A stretch of 64,000 bases of DNA, taken from Eutreptiella sp. 'Long Island Sound 2002'. Its lineage: Eukaryota > Euglenozoa > Euglenophyceae > Eutreptiales > Eutreptiaceae. Below the pieces are notes generated by a model. That model was not told the DNA's origin. It saw only the letters and a list, made by a program, of their open reading frames with translations, and did no database searches. The position numbers and the translations under genes are program-made. The stretch lies in assembly GCA_964036045.1 (NCBI GenBank), contig CAXIWF010000181.1, positions 53,001 to 117,000 on the forward strand, read 5' to 3'. Numbering within the stretch: position 1 is the first letter of the stretch; each line of letters opens with the position of its first letter. Below are positions 10,456 through 20,059 of this stretch, in pieces.

Positions 10456-10584
10456 AGCTCATTTTAGGATATGGGTGACTATTACCGATTCGGTAGGTCT
10501 GCCCGTTCCTAACCGGACTCGGTAGGATCTGCCTGTCTAGGAACGGGCAGATCCTACCGAGTCACCCATATCCTGAAATGAGCT
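10456..10584. other. Inverted repeat downstream of 5S, copy 2
   Basis: Same arms and bulge as the hairpin at 458-586. Confidence 0.8.
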
Positions 10585-10742
10585 CAAGACGGCGCGCGTG
10601 GAAGGGGGCCGCCGGGAGCATGGCGGCACGCAGTGGCACATGCGCCATGTGTGCAGCAGGTTGGGAGGGAGGGGAGGAAGCGGATTGGAGGGGGGACGTG
10701 GGGTGCACCGCGGGGGGGTGCCGGAAAAGGGGCAATAAAAAA

Positions 10743-10855
10743 GCGTACAGCACCCAGTGTTCCCAAGTGGTCTCCCACCTCAGTACTAACTGGGCCTGAC
10801 TAGGCTTAACTTCTGAAATCGGACGGGTTCAGGTGTTTTCCGTATGGCCGTACGC
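10743..10855 (-). pseudogene. 5S rRNA gene copy 2, internally deleted
   Basis: Helix I, the internal control region and the 3' end are intact, and a T6 terminator follows on minus (10737-10742). After GGCCATAC, however, the sequence reads GGAAAACACC instead of TACTGGGAACACACC, a net loss of five bases near loop A/helix II. Length is 113 nt. The promoter lies downstream of the lesion, so it could still be transcribed, but the RNA would probably not fold normally. Confidence 0.85.
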
Positions 10856-11163
10856 ATTAATCATGCGCGGACGCCCGGTCTGCGGGCGGGGGAAAGGGGG
10901 GTAGTCATGCAATACACTCTGAGCACTGGCATCAAACAAAAAAAAATACAACATATGCAAGAAACCTACTGCAGGAAAACTGTCAAGGATTACTGAAAAT
11001 GGGGTGAGCCATTGTGCTCCTTCGGAATTTTCAGCACAGCGTTCAAAAAACTGGATTCCTGGCACACACACTGGCACAAAGCAAATCAGCATGGCATTCC
11101 CTTTGTCACATTCTCAGTCTGCTCACCGCCAAAGTGTCAATTGAATCTGGAAAAATGTTGGCA

Positions 11164-11691
11164 TGTACTAGTCCAAGTCCTCCTTGATGTCTTGTCCTAG
11201 AATTACTCCAATGCTTACCCAAAGCCAAACAGATCAGTGGACGAGCACCAAAGCCATTTCGAACATAACAGGAACCTATGCAGTGACAGAAAATCGTTGT
11301 ATTTTGGAATGAAACTTCCACAATCGAAACTGCACTGCACAGCGCTAAATCTCATGATCATCGCTAAATAACACGAAATGCTCAGGCGACTTCCGTCGCT
11401 GCATGCTGGCGGCTACACTCCCCTCCCAAGCCCAAAAAATCCCTTTTTGGGGCTGAAAAACTGGATACCAGCCCCAGCAGGCCTGTGGTTCTATGACCTG
11501 GGAGCTGCCTGAGGGTGCTGCCACAGCCGTCTGCCCATCTGTACCCAGGATAGGGGCACTGAGTTCCAAGAACTACAAACCTGTCATCTCATTGCCCTGG
11601 CATTGACTCACAGCACTGTGCTGTAACTCTGACTGCCTGCCCGTGCACAGAGGGGGGAAGTCAGTACTACGCGTATACCACCGGTTCCACT

Positions 11692-11725
<34 letters not shown>

Positions 11726-12114
11726 TTGTTGACATTGGGGATCCATTGTTTCTCAGAAGTTCATTGTACAACATTCAGTGGGCTCCAGGCAAGGGCTCGA
11801 ACATACAAATGCAAATCTCTGTGCATCACAACGCAATGTCTTCAAACAAACAGACATGAATGCTAATATACAAAGCCCATTCACTGAAGTCATATATGAG
11901 TTAGATTACTTCTGAGATTTGTTCTCTGGATCCTTCATTTGTCTTTATTGATGCTGATTGGACTCCTGAGAAGCAGTCCAGAGTGATGTGGCGTGGAACC
12001 CGAAAAATGGTGGCATACCCTAAAACTGACATCGATCACTGAGCTGTCTGCATTGAATCGAATTCATTGCACCTGAAAGAGAGGAGTACAAATAAACAGG
12101 GTGAGGGGGATGCA
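11164..12114 (-). repeat. Module A' copy 2, cut by the LINE
   Basis: Matches 1170-2124, including the T run (31 T, 11694-11724) and the AATAAA on minus. After TGCA at 12111-12114 the sequence changes to LINE coding sequence, whereas in the other copies it continues into the gypsy stop codon. Confidence 0.8.
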
Positions 12115-15100
12115 CACTCCCCCGCCTGCCCCGAACCCACAAAACACGGCCTCCTCCCTGACATTACCTGGGAATCGTTACGCAACACGCTTAAGAGGTC
12201 CAAGCCCAACAAGGCGGGGGGGCGGGACTTCACAAACAACTACACTTTGCACGTCTCCCCCCCCCCTATCCAACAATTCATTTGGAAGGTATGCAACTAC
12301 TACCTCCACCGGCCGTTGCCCGAGAAATGGCTCGAAGCCAACATTATCTTGCTTTTTAAGAAAGGGGACGTGATGAACCCGGTAAATTACAGGCCTATAG
12401 CCTTGCTGAACAGCGTTTACAAAATAATTGCAACACACGCCAACCGAGAGCTACTGGCAGCGGCCATTGAACATTCCATCATACACCCCACCCAGTTCGG
12501 CGGGCTTCCGAACCGCAGATGCCAGGACCACATTTTCAACCTCTTATCCACGTTTCGGGAATCGGTCGGTAGCTACAGCCTCTACATTGATTTCAATAAG
12601 GCTTTTAACTCCGTCCCCCACACCACCCTCTTCACAGTTCTATCCCGCCTGAACTTTCCTACGCCCCTTGTAAACCTCATTCAATCCTTGTACCGTGCCC
12701 CTTGCGACTTCCCAGTGGTGTCAGGTCAAACCCACTCCTCACACCTGCAAACCAGAGGCGTTCGGCAAGGATGCCCCATGTCACCAATCCTTTTCTGCCT
12801 CTACCTGAATGTGCTCCTCTTCGCCTTGCCGTCCCACGTCACTGCACCCCCCTCCCCACACGAATCGGGCCACGCCTTTGTTGACGACCTCCTCTATCGA
12901 TCAGAGAATGGGGACCGCATACAGCAAGTTTTAAACTTCTTCGACACGGTCGCCAGGGAGTGGGGTCTAGACCTTAACCTCAGCAAAACCGAGATCCACG
13001 CTATGGGAACAGCTCCCCCCAGAACCTTCACCTCCCCCTCGGGCACCCCCCTGTCGACAACAAACCAAAAGACGGGGCAACCACACAATTGCTACAAATA
13101 CCTAGGGGTATACATCTTCACCGCCAACCATGAGGCACAAACACTGGCATTGGCCAAGTCGGAAATACGCTCATTTTTCACAACCCTCCAACCCCTCCAG
13201 CTCACCCTTTCGGAATACATTCTCTTGGTGAACGTCCAACTCATCCCTATTCTTTCCTACCGCCTCATGGCACACCCTCTGGCCCTGAACGAGTTGGGGG
13301 CCCTTCAGGCCATGATCTGGCAAAATGTTGCGCATGACCCCTCCCCGGACAGAGCCAACAGGATCTCCCGCCTCGTCTCCCCTAAGGCCCGCTACACCCC
13401 TCGCCACCAGGGAGGCTTAGGACTCCGCCACTTCACTTTTTCAATTTGCATGGCCCTGGTAAACACCGCAATAAGGTACCTCAACGGAGACGGCCCGGCC
13501 TCGACAAACGAATCTTTTTCCGAAGCAATGCTCTCCACCACACGCAACCCAATCCAAGACACCATCATGGACGCATGCCACGCCATAGGCTTCCGATACC
13601 ACAGCACCGGCCTCTGGGCCTCCTGCCCCCCCTCCCTTTTCCTCCCAAAAGAAAAAGTCCAGGTCCGGTTCCTAGCCACCAAGCCGGCACCACAATACAG
13701 CAAGTTCGGCAACAGATTAAAACGGACGCCCCAGGACCTGGGGTTCCACCTAGGTACAGTCACGGAAGTGCACTCAGAATCGGCCACACTCCAGTTTTCG
13801 GACGGCACCACCCACACCATCAAAAACCCCGGTCTCCGCCGCAACGAGAAAGAATACACCTTTCAAAACCCAGCCATTTCTGTCCTCCCTCAACTGGCGG
13901 GGCGCCACGAACTGCTCACCCCCCCCCTTCTTCACCCTCAAGAATACATCCTCAACCCCCCCCCCGGGCCATACAGCGGGGTCCTACTCGACTCGTCACT
14001 GCATGGCGAGCTGTACCGGCTCCCAGATGAACCTCACTCCCTTGACCCCGACGACCTCGAAGAATGGGGTTGTGAAGCAGCCCTTGCCCTCCTCCTCGCA
14101 TCGTCCCCCGGCACGACATGGGTGTACTTGGATGGCTCAGCGGGCGCCTTGGGCTACGGATCGGCGGCCACCCTGTTTTTTCCAAATGGCTCCAGATGGG
14201 TACTGTGCCAAACGTCCCCGTACCAGTCATCAGAGGGATCGGAGTTCTGGGCCGCTATTATGTTCCTACGGTGGGCCCTTGCATCTCACCCGCACCTCAC
14301 CTTCGCCGTGCTAGGGGACAACCTCCACGTTATCACTATTCTCTCTCCGAACACCCCCCCAGGCCTCCCATCACGCTCGCCAGCCGGCACGTGGGAATCC
14401 TCTCTCCAGTCCATTCAGGCCTCCCTACGCCCAGGGATGATCCAGGGTTGGGGGTGGATCAAGGGGCACGCCGGGTTCGTGGGGAATGAAATCTCAGATG
14501 CTTACTCAAAGTGGGCCGCCCACGTGATGGTCTGGGACCCCTCCCTCCTTCCCCCCCCCCCGATAGGGTGCATATCCAGGGGCCCCCTCCCAGTCATACA
14601 CAAATTGACTACAACCTCAATCAAGCATCTCCTCCCTCGCCACAAACACGAAAACATCCACGCACCGTCCAGCTTCCATTTTTACAATCACACTTCGTGG
14701 TTCAAAGGCCTCCCTTTCAAATGGTCCTCCGGAAATTTCAACATGGCGCCATTTGCTTTCCACGACGACTTGCGCCCTCGCCATTGCCACGCTTGCCCCG
14801 ACCCGCACCCGATGGATGTTATCTCTTTCGTCTCACACTGCCCAACGTGCGAACACCTGGTCCAATCCTACATTCAATGCTGGCGCCCCCCCTTCACCAC
14901 GGTGGTGTCCCAATGGTGGTCCGCGACCACACACGTGGGGGAGAGACGCAATTTCGTCCGAGGGCTTGTTCCCATGACGCTGTACACCAAACTCACAACC
15001 CCCCCCTCCGGCCGAAGAAAACCAGCACACTGTCACGACTTAAAACTCGCCCTGAAGGATCGTGTTCCCCTGCTCCTCAGCGCCCTATACCGCACGCTGG

Positions 15101-15597
15101 AATGGCTAAAAGACCACCCCCCCCCAGCCCCGCTCACCCCCCCTACGGGCCCCAACTCATGGGGACGCCCCTGGTCGCCCTACAGCACGTCGCACACCGC
15201 CCAACAACGCCCCCCCCCCGCCTACCACCCTCCCCCCCCCCTCCCGGACAAAGTTGCACACAAACCCCCAAAACGCCCCCGCCCCCCATCTCCTGCGGCA
15301 CACACCAAAACTCGAAAACACGGCCGCCAGCCCCCAAGGCCCGTCCGGCCTCTATCACTGAAACGCGGTACCGCAAGTCAACCCCAGCCAGAGCCTCCGC
15401 CCCCCAAACGGCCGCTCACAATCAGGGACATGTTCAACCTCCCCCCCCCCCCTAGACCAGCACCCCCCCTCGCCGCCTCCGCCCCCATTTCCGCCCCTTC
15501 TCCTCGCATAACAAGGTACTTCGCACCAGCCCCCCCCTCCCCCGCGAGTACAAACTCACAATCGTCCTCACACTCGTCCAACGTGTCATCTCTTTGA
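12067..15597 (+). CDS. LINE ORF2-like protein: reverse transcriptase, RNase H, zinc motif, proline-rich tail
   Basis: A 1176-aa frame. Residues 1-16 come from flanking module A', so the ATG at 12067 is not the element's own start. RT: YRPIALLNSVYK, YIDFNKAF with catalytic Asp near 175, TRGVRQGCPMSP, and FVDD near 271-274 (Val where Ala is usual). RNase H: Asp near 689 (YLDGSAG), Glu near 726 (SEFWAA), Asp near 751 (LGDN) and KGHAGFVGNEISD near 811; all catalytic acids are present. A Cys/His cluster follows (CHAC ... HCPTC). The last 150 residues are Pro-rich and contain TIRDMF and RITRYF, resembling PCNA-binding boxes. No stops or frameshifts. The N-terminal endonuclease is missing. Role: target-primed reverse transcription of its own RNA. 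Confidence 0.93.
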   Translation: MHLKERSTNKQGEGDAHSPACPEPTKHGLLPDITWESLRNTLKRSKPNKAGGRDFTNNYTLHVSPPPIQQFIWKVCNYYLHRPLPEKWLEANIILLFKKGDVMNPVNYRPIALLNSVYKIIATHANRELLAAAIEHSIIHPTQFGGLPNRRCQDHIFNLLSTFRESVGSYSLYIDFNKAFNSVPHTTLFTVLSRLNFPTPLVNLIQSLYRAPCDFPVVSGQTHSSHLQTRGVRQGCPMSPILFCLYLNVLLFALPSHVTAPPSPHESGHAFVDDLLYRSENGDRIQQVLNFFDTVAREWGLDLNLSKTEIHAMGTAPPRTFTSPSGTPLSTTNQKTGQPHNCYKYLGVYIFTANHEAQTLALAKSEIRSFFTTLQPLQLTLSEYILLVNVQLIPILSYRLMAHPLALNELGALQAMIWQNVAHDPSPDRANRISRLVSPKARYTPRHQGGLGLRHFTFSICMALVNTAIRYLNGDGPASTNESFSEAMLSTTRNPIQDTIMDACHAIGFRYHSTGLWASCPPSLFLPKEKVQVRFLATKPAPQYSKFGNRLKRTPQDLGFHLGTVTEVHSESATLQFSDGTTHTIKNPGLRRNEKEYTFQNPAISVLPQLAGRHELLTPPLLHPQEYILNPPPGPYSGVLLDSSLHGELYRLPDEPHSLDPDDLEEWGCEAALALLLASSPGTTWVYLDGSAGALGYGSAATLFFPNGSRWVLCQTSPYQSSEGSEFWAAIMFLRWALASHPHLTFAVLGDNLHVITILSPNTPPGLPSRSPAGTWESSLQSIQASLRPGMIQGWGWIKGHAGFVGNEISDAYSKWAAHVMVWDPSLLPPPPIGCISRGPLPVIHKLTTTSIKHLLPRHKHENIHAPSSFHFYNHTSWFKGLPFKWSSGNFNMAPFAFHDDLRPRHCHACPDPHPMDVISFVSHCPTCEHLVQSYIQCWRPPFTTVVSQWWSATTHVGERRNFVRGLVPMTLYTKLTTPPSGRRKPAHCHDLKLALKDRVPLLLSALYRTLEWLKDHPPPAPLTPPTGPNSWGRPWSPYSTSHTAQQRPPPAYHPPPPLPDKVAHKPPKRPRPPSPAAHTKTRKHGRQPPRPVRPLSLKRGTASQPQPEPPPPKRPLTIRDMFNLPPPPRPAPPLAASAPISAPSPRITRYFAPAPPSPASTNSQSSSHSSNVSSL

Positions 15598-15989
15598 AAA
15601 AGCCACACTTACACATTTTCTCACGCCGACCCTCGACAGCCCTAGCGGCGCGATCAATCAGTACTACCACACTGGCACTCACCAGTCACTTCTGCAAATG
15701 AATCCCTCCCCCAAGCCACCCCCCGTGCTCAAGCCGTCATGCTCTAACCCCCAATCCGCAACCACACCGCCTTCGGGTATCAAGCGGAGACCCCGGCCTG
15801 CGGTTGTCTATAACGGGGCTGCCAAGTCTCTTTGAGATGAAGCAGACGAGGACAGCAACGTGCAGCGGTACTCAGCCCGCGATTGAACTTGATTTCGGGC
15901 TCCCGCCCCTCCCCAAAAAAGCTTGGCGCGCAAGAGCCTTTCTCCCCGGCCTGGCCAGCCACAAAAGGCGCCGTTCAGTGCAAAAAAAA
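12115..15989 (+). mobile_element. 5'-truncated LINE (non-LTR retrotransposon) inserted in gypsy copy P2
   Basis: The insertion lies between module A' and the 3' end of gypsy. Comparison with copy 1 gives both edges: TGCA|CACTCC on the left, and eight A followed by TTCATGAAGC on the right. About 90 bp of gypsy (equivalent to 2125-2214) is missing, so there is a target deletion and no target-site duplication. The element starts just upstream of the RT fingers, so the endonuclease and any ORF1 are gone. A roughly 390-bp 3' UTR and short A tail follow the ORF. The base composition is very C-rich compared with its surroundings. Confidence 0.9.
15598..15989 (+). other. LINE 3' untranslated region and A tail
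   Basis: After the TGA at 15595-15597 come about 380 bp without a frame of interest, then GTTCAGTGC and eight A (15982-15989) directly against gypsy sequence. Read on minus, the first part supplies the foreign C-terminus of the gypsy pol ORF. Confidence 0.75.
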
Positions 15990-18900
15990 TTCATGAAGCT
16001 ACTGGCAGGCTCCCATGTGGGACGTGTATGACCCCGCCACTTCACTTTCCACTTACGAACACCATTGGGGTAAACCCTGGTAGCCAAAAATTTCTCTGGC
16101 ACCCAGTGCTGTACCACAGGGGGGGCGACGTCCTCCTTGGAAAAGTAATTGAAAGGATGTGCAGAATCTGGTGCACCATACGGATGCATGTAATGCTTCA
16201 ATCTACTGGTAGACAATGTCTGATCCCCTTGAGGGGTATTCACCACCACTCTCGAAGCAGAAATGACCCTCTCCACCTCACAGGGACCCTGCCACAGCCT
16301 ATCTAACTTAGATTGGCCTGGGAGGTTCTTCACCCACACCTTGTCCCCTGGAAGCAAGTTCAGGGTCGGGAATTTCTGAAGAAACTTATTCCGCTGTGCG
16401 GCATGAATCTTTTTCAATTTTTTCTGCACCTCCCTTCGTTCCTTCTCCAAACGGGAGAAAAATGTCAGGGCGTCTTCCGCACAGTCATCCTGGACCGGTG
16501 GACAGTCCCCAAAACCAATGGGGTCACGCCCAAACACCAGTCTGTGAGGGCTGTAGGGACCGTGAATGCCAGGCAGGTCATTCACTGCCCACACTGCCAG
16601 CGGTAGCGCATTCACCCACAGCGCCTTTCGCTGCTCCAAATACAGGCGGAGCGAATTTACTACCGCCTTGACTGCATTTTCGGCCCTCCCATTACTCGAA
16701 GGCCTATATATAACACCCCTGTGGGTCTCAATCCCCATTTTCTCACACAAACTGTGAAAGAAATCACTGGTAATGACATTGTCATTGTCACTCATGATTT
16801 CTTTCGGCACGCCAGTGAAGAACAAGCAGCGTTGCAAAAACAAATCTGCCGCTGCTTTGGCATCCAGGCCCTGGGCCCTGCATGGCACCGCAGTCAAATA
16901 TCCTGTCAGCCTGTCTACAATTACCATACACTGGTCATACACCTGTCCGGCCGAAGTAACTCCCGGCAGTGATACAAAATCAATGGCAAGCGATGCAAAG
17001 GGATACTGGGGGACAGGGTAAAAACGACATTCATCAAAGCGTGCTGGGCCTGTTTTACACGTTTGACAAACAGGACATCGTTTAACCAATTCAGTGACCT
17101 TTTTCTTCAAAACACTCGGCCGGAAGGTGAAATAAAATTTTCTGCGGACCAACTCTATCAATTTGTCCCTACCTGGATGGACATACTGATGCATGGCAGT
17201 CAGAACCTTATCCGTTAATGAAAACGGAACCACGATTTTGCCATGGTGTCGCAGCTTCCCCTGAAAAAGCGAAAAACCTTCAACGGCCTGACCCTGTGAC
17301 AATTTGTCAAAAATGGTGGAAAAATTGCGGTCACTCTGGTATTCGTTGTCCCACTTGCCAAACAAACATTTAGTGAGTGGCTCCTGAGTCAGCACTGCAA
17401 GCTGAAACGGGTCCAGCCCACTCTCAGCACAACATAAATTATGGATGATGCGCTCAACGCGCTTCTCGTGATTCACAGAATCCCCACTGGAGCTCTGCAG
17501 GGGTGATTGACTGTCACTGAACAACGACCGCAAGCGGGTATCCATCTGATGTCTCATTGTAGCTTCCCTGAGCTCTGTCGAGACGTCCTGATCCTGAACC
17601 TGAGGCACCACCTGTTCACTGCGTACCTGACGCAATAACCTCGCACTGTCCTCCAAAAGACGTTCCCTTCGATTTGTGATAACCCACTTCTGACGTCCGT
17701 CATTCTGTGAGAGGAGGTGCAGTGATTTGGAGCCCCGCTCCAACTCTTGCATACAATCAGCGAAAAGTGGATGCTCACGCAAGGCCTGATTTTCCTGCTC
17801 CCTGACCTCCACCACAGTCCTTTCCCATGCAGCCGCATCATTTTCTGACCCATGTAGGCTACTATCAGGGGCCGCAGTGTTGGCAGGGTACGCCCAACGG
17901 GAGAGCACGTCAGGAACAATGTGCCCCGCACCCGGAGTGTACCTCACCTCCACTAGGGGATATCTCGATAGAAACTCATGCCAACGACCGCGACGGCCAA
18001 GTGGACCACTGACCGTCAACAAATCGTCGTGGTACCACTTCTCCAGCGTACGATGGTCAGTCAGAATTTCTACCTCAGTTCCCATCCCTATCCATGACTG
18101 ATGCTTATGCAAGGTGGAGATGATGCCATACATCTCCTTTTCTCGCGTGCTCCAACCCCTTTGTCCCCGCGCGGTACCATCACCTTGATCCCCTGCCAAC
18201 TTTCTGGAATAGAATGCTACGGGCCTGAGCTGATTTTTGGAGTCATACTGCTCCAAAACTGCTCCTACCGCATAGTCACTCGCATCAACCCTTATAATAA
18301 ATTTTTTGTTGACATCCGCAATATCTAGGATCACATCCTCACTCATGCCACGTTTGATTTGGGAGAAAGCACGCTTCATCTCCCTTGTCCAAACAATCTT
18401 ATGTCGCTGTGAGGAGCGTCCCTTATCCTTTGCGGTCGGTTCTGGTAATTTCCGCAGGGCCTCAGACAAAATCCCGGCATATTTTGCGTAATTACGCATA
18501 TAAATTGCGTACCATTGGGTTAAACCCAAAAAACTTTTCAAGTGTTTGGGAGTCCGTATGTCCTCCCATCGCCATTTCTCAATGGCTGCCCGTTTTTCAG
18601 GGCTGGACATTCTCTGTCCATTACACAAAATATGCCCGCAGAATTTGACCTTTCGGACAAAAAGGTGCATCTTGGTCTTCTTCACTGTCAGTTTGTATTT
18701 TCTAAACAGTGTGAAGACCTCCCGTAACTGTATATCATGTTGTTTATATACTGTATCATCCACTTGTCCTGTATCAATATTTGGGGGTGTGCCCTTTAAA
18801 ACATCATCGATGTAGGGCTTCAGTTTAATGGAATCCAAACAATAGGAAACCATTCTCTGATATTGGGAGGGGGAAGTTTTTAAGCCCATTGGCAAAACCT

Positions 18901-20041
18901 GCCATTCAAACACCCCCCAGGGCGTCGTAAAACTTGTCAGATGCCTACTGTCTGGCGACAGTGGCATCTGGTGGAACCCATCTTCTAAATCGAAAATGCT
19001 CCACAGGGCATTCTTCCCCTCCTCCACTATGCGATCCTCTATTATGGGGATCGGATATGTAATATTTTCTATGTTGTCATTCAGGTGCCTGTAATCTATC
19101 ACGAGCCTCCATTTTCCCCCCGGCTTAGGAACCACAAAGGCTCTGGCAATCCACAGAGGATTACCTTCCGCTGCTTTGATCATCCCCCGATCAGAAAATT
19201 TATCAAGCAGTGCCTTAAAGGCAGCTGCTCGTACCCCCAGGCACCGGAATGGCTGCACTGATTTGGGCTCAGCACCCTGTTTCAGTGTTATAGTGGCCTC
19301 CGTATAAGGACCACGTATCTTATTTTCGATATCCTCAGGAGTAAGGGACTTGAATTTCAGGACGTCCTCAAACTCCTTTTCCAAAGCCTCCCTGTAACCT
19401 GAACAATTGGGATCGGTCATGTCCGCCTCAATCACAGAGCGAATAGACCGTCCATGGATGCCGGTTCGCAACTGCCCTGGTGGCTTATCCTGCAGGATCA
19501 CTGACCTGACCTTTCGGCATTTTTTTGTACGCCCTGGCGAACCTGTCTCAGGGCCTTCATCAGAACTGGACACAGCATCAGTATTAAACTGGGCCAGGCG
19601 ATCACGCTCTGTCCTGGTAAGCAATCTGCGCCTCATCCTGCGGGGCAGGTGTCTCAAATCAGCACATGAGGCTGCAGCCTCCTGACACTGTTGTAGACCA
19701 GCGATTACTTCGGGCTCTGCTGTACCCACAGGACCCTGTATGGACTGTTGCACACCTTGGTTTTCAGATTCAGACGGCGCTTCGGATGTAATCGCTTGCT
19801 CTCCACTGCAGTCGATGTCACTGCAAGAGGGGGAGCACACACCAGCAGTTTTGCCGTGTCCCTTACCTGACTGACGGGACAAGCGTCGTTTCATTTGCCT
19901 ACATTGCTGTCGTTCCCCAGGCGCTACTCCCCTCCCAGACTCGTCAAGGGAGTGCGCCTCTGCAGACTGTGTATTTACAGATTGGACACCTGGTTCATCA
20001 GGGCCCTGCAGTTCCTCAGGTGGGGGCGTGGTAGGGGTCAT
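15872..20041 (-). CDS. Gypsy Pol: reverse transcriptase, RNase H, integrase, chromodomain (C-terminus replaced)
   Basis: A 1389-aa frame starting at an ATG that overlaps the previous stop (ATGA, 20038-20041). Residues 1-200 are polar with no clear domain. RT about 280-470: VVPKPGGKWRLVIDYR, SIFDLEDGFHQM, catalytic YIDD near 410. RNase H about 570-690: RVDASD, REKEMYG, LTDHRTLE. Integrase: HHCC finger about 945-995, first Asp near 1020 (LAIDF), second near 1083 (MSDND), Glu near 1120 (RAEN). Chromodomain about 1315-1350. After SSFMN the native end is lost and the last 30 or so residues are antisense LINE 3' UTR. It would make cDNA and integrate it; the chromodomain may guide integration to marked chromatin (family knowledge). 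Confidence 0.94.
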   Translation of the reverse strand: MTPTTPPPEELQGPDEPGVQSVNTQSAEAHSLDESGRGVAPGERQQCRQMKRRLSRQSGKGHGKTAGVCSPSCSDIDCSGEQAITSEAPSESENQGVQQSIQGPVGTAEPEVIAGLQQCQEAAASCADLRHLPRRMRRRLLTRTERDRLAQFNTDAVSSSDEGPETGSPGRTKKCRKVRSVILQDKPPGQLRTGIHGRSIRSVIEADMTDPNCSGYREALEKEFEDVLKFKSLTPEDIENKIRGPYTEATITLKQGAEPKSVQPFRCLGVRAAAFKALLDKFSDRGMIKAAEGNPLWIARAFVVPKPGGKWRLVIDYRHLNDNIENITYPIPIIEDRIVEEGKNALWSIFDLEDGFHQMPLSPDSRHLTSFTTPWGVFEWQVLPMGLKTSPSQYQRMVSYCLDSIKLKPYIDDVLKGTPPNIDTGQVDDTVYKQHDIQLREVFTLFRKYKLTVKKTKMHLFVRKVKFCGHILCNGQRMSSPEKRAAIEKWRWEDIRTPKHLKSFLGLTQWYAIYMRNYAKYAGILSEALRKLPEPTAKDKGRSSQRHKIVWTREMKRAFSQIKRGMSEDVILDIADVNKKFIIRVDASDYAVGAVLEQYDSKNQLRPVAFYSRKLAGDQGDGTARGQRGWSTREKEMYGIISTLHKHQSWIGMGTEVEILTDHRTLEKWYHDDLLTVSGPLGRRGRWHEFLSRYPLVEVRYTPGAGHIVPDVLSRWAYPANTAAPDSSLHGSENDAAAWERTVVEVREQENQALREHPLFADCMQELERGSKSLHLLSQNDGRQKWVITNRRERLLEDSARLLRQVRSEQVVPQVQDQDVSTELREATMRHQMDTRLRSLFSDSQSPLQSSSGDSVNHEKRVERIIHNLCCAESGLDPFQLAVLTQEPLTKCLFGKWDNEYQSDRNFSTIFDKLSQGQAVEGFSLFQGKLRHHGKIVVPFSLTDKVLTAMHQYVHPGRDKLIELVRRKFYFTFRPSVLKKKVTELVKRCPVCQTCKTGPARFDECRFYPVPQYPFASLAIDFVSLPGVTSAGQVYDQCMVIVDRLTGYLTAVPCRAQGLDAKAAADLFLQRCLFFTGVPKEIMSDNDNVITSDFFHSLCEKMGIETHRGVIYRPSSNGRAENAVKAVVNSLRLYLEQRKALWVNALPLAVWAVNDLPGIHGPYSPHRLVFGRDPIGFGDCPPVQDDCAEDALTFFSRLEKERREVQKKLKKIHAAQRNKFLQKFPTLNLLPGDKVWVKNLPGQSKLDRLWQGPCEVERVISASRVVVNTPQGDQTLSTSRLKHYMHPYGAPDSAHPFNYFSKEDVAPPVVQHWVPEKFLATRVYPNGVRKWKVKWRGHTRPTWEPASSFMNFFCTERRLLWLARPGRKALARQAFLGRGGSPKSSSIAG
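18013..18046 (-). repeat. 34-bp direct repeat, internal copy (within pol RNase H)
   Basis: CCGTCAACAAATCG ... CTTCTCCAG here is part of the intact RNase H coding sequence. The same 34 bases recur at 24634-24667, beyond the gag end. Truncated copies P1 and P3 look exactly like the product of deletion between these two repeats. Confidence 0.85.
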
Positions 20042-20059
20042 GTGGCAGGGGGGGGGGGG
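20038..20059 (-). promoter_or_regulatory. Candidate -1 frameshift or reinitiation site between protease-dUTPase and pol
   Basis: On minus a run of 12 C (20059-20048) is followed by TGCCACATGA, where ATG of pol and TGA of the upstream ORF share bases. Pol is in the -1 frame relative to the upstream ORF. Either slippage on the C run or stop-start reinitiation could couple them. The C run may also be a sequencing-length artefact. Confidence 0.55.

Larger units (their letters stand above)
9999..11163. repeat. Module A copy 2
   Basis: Matches 1-1169 at an offset of 9998, with a 5-6 base loss near 10838 inside the 5S gene. Confidence 0.9.

Noticed and set aside
14511-15455. 314-aa frame overlapping the LINE ORF in another frame (also 13446-14030)
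   Set aside because: C-rich composition keeps shadow frames open; the RT/RNase H frame is clearly the coding one.
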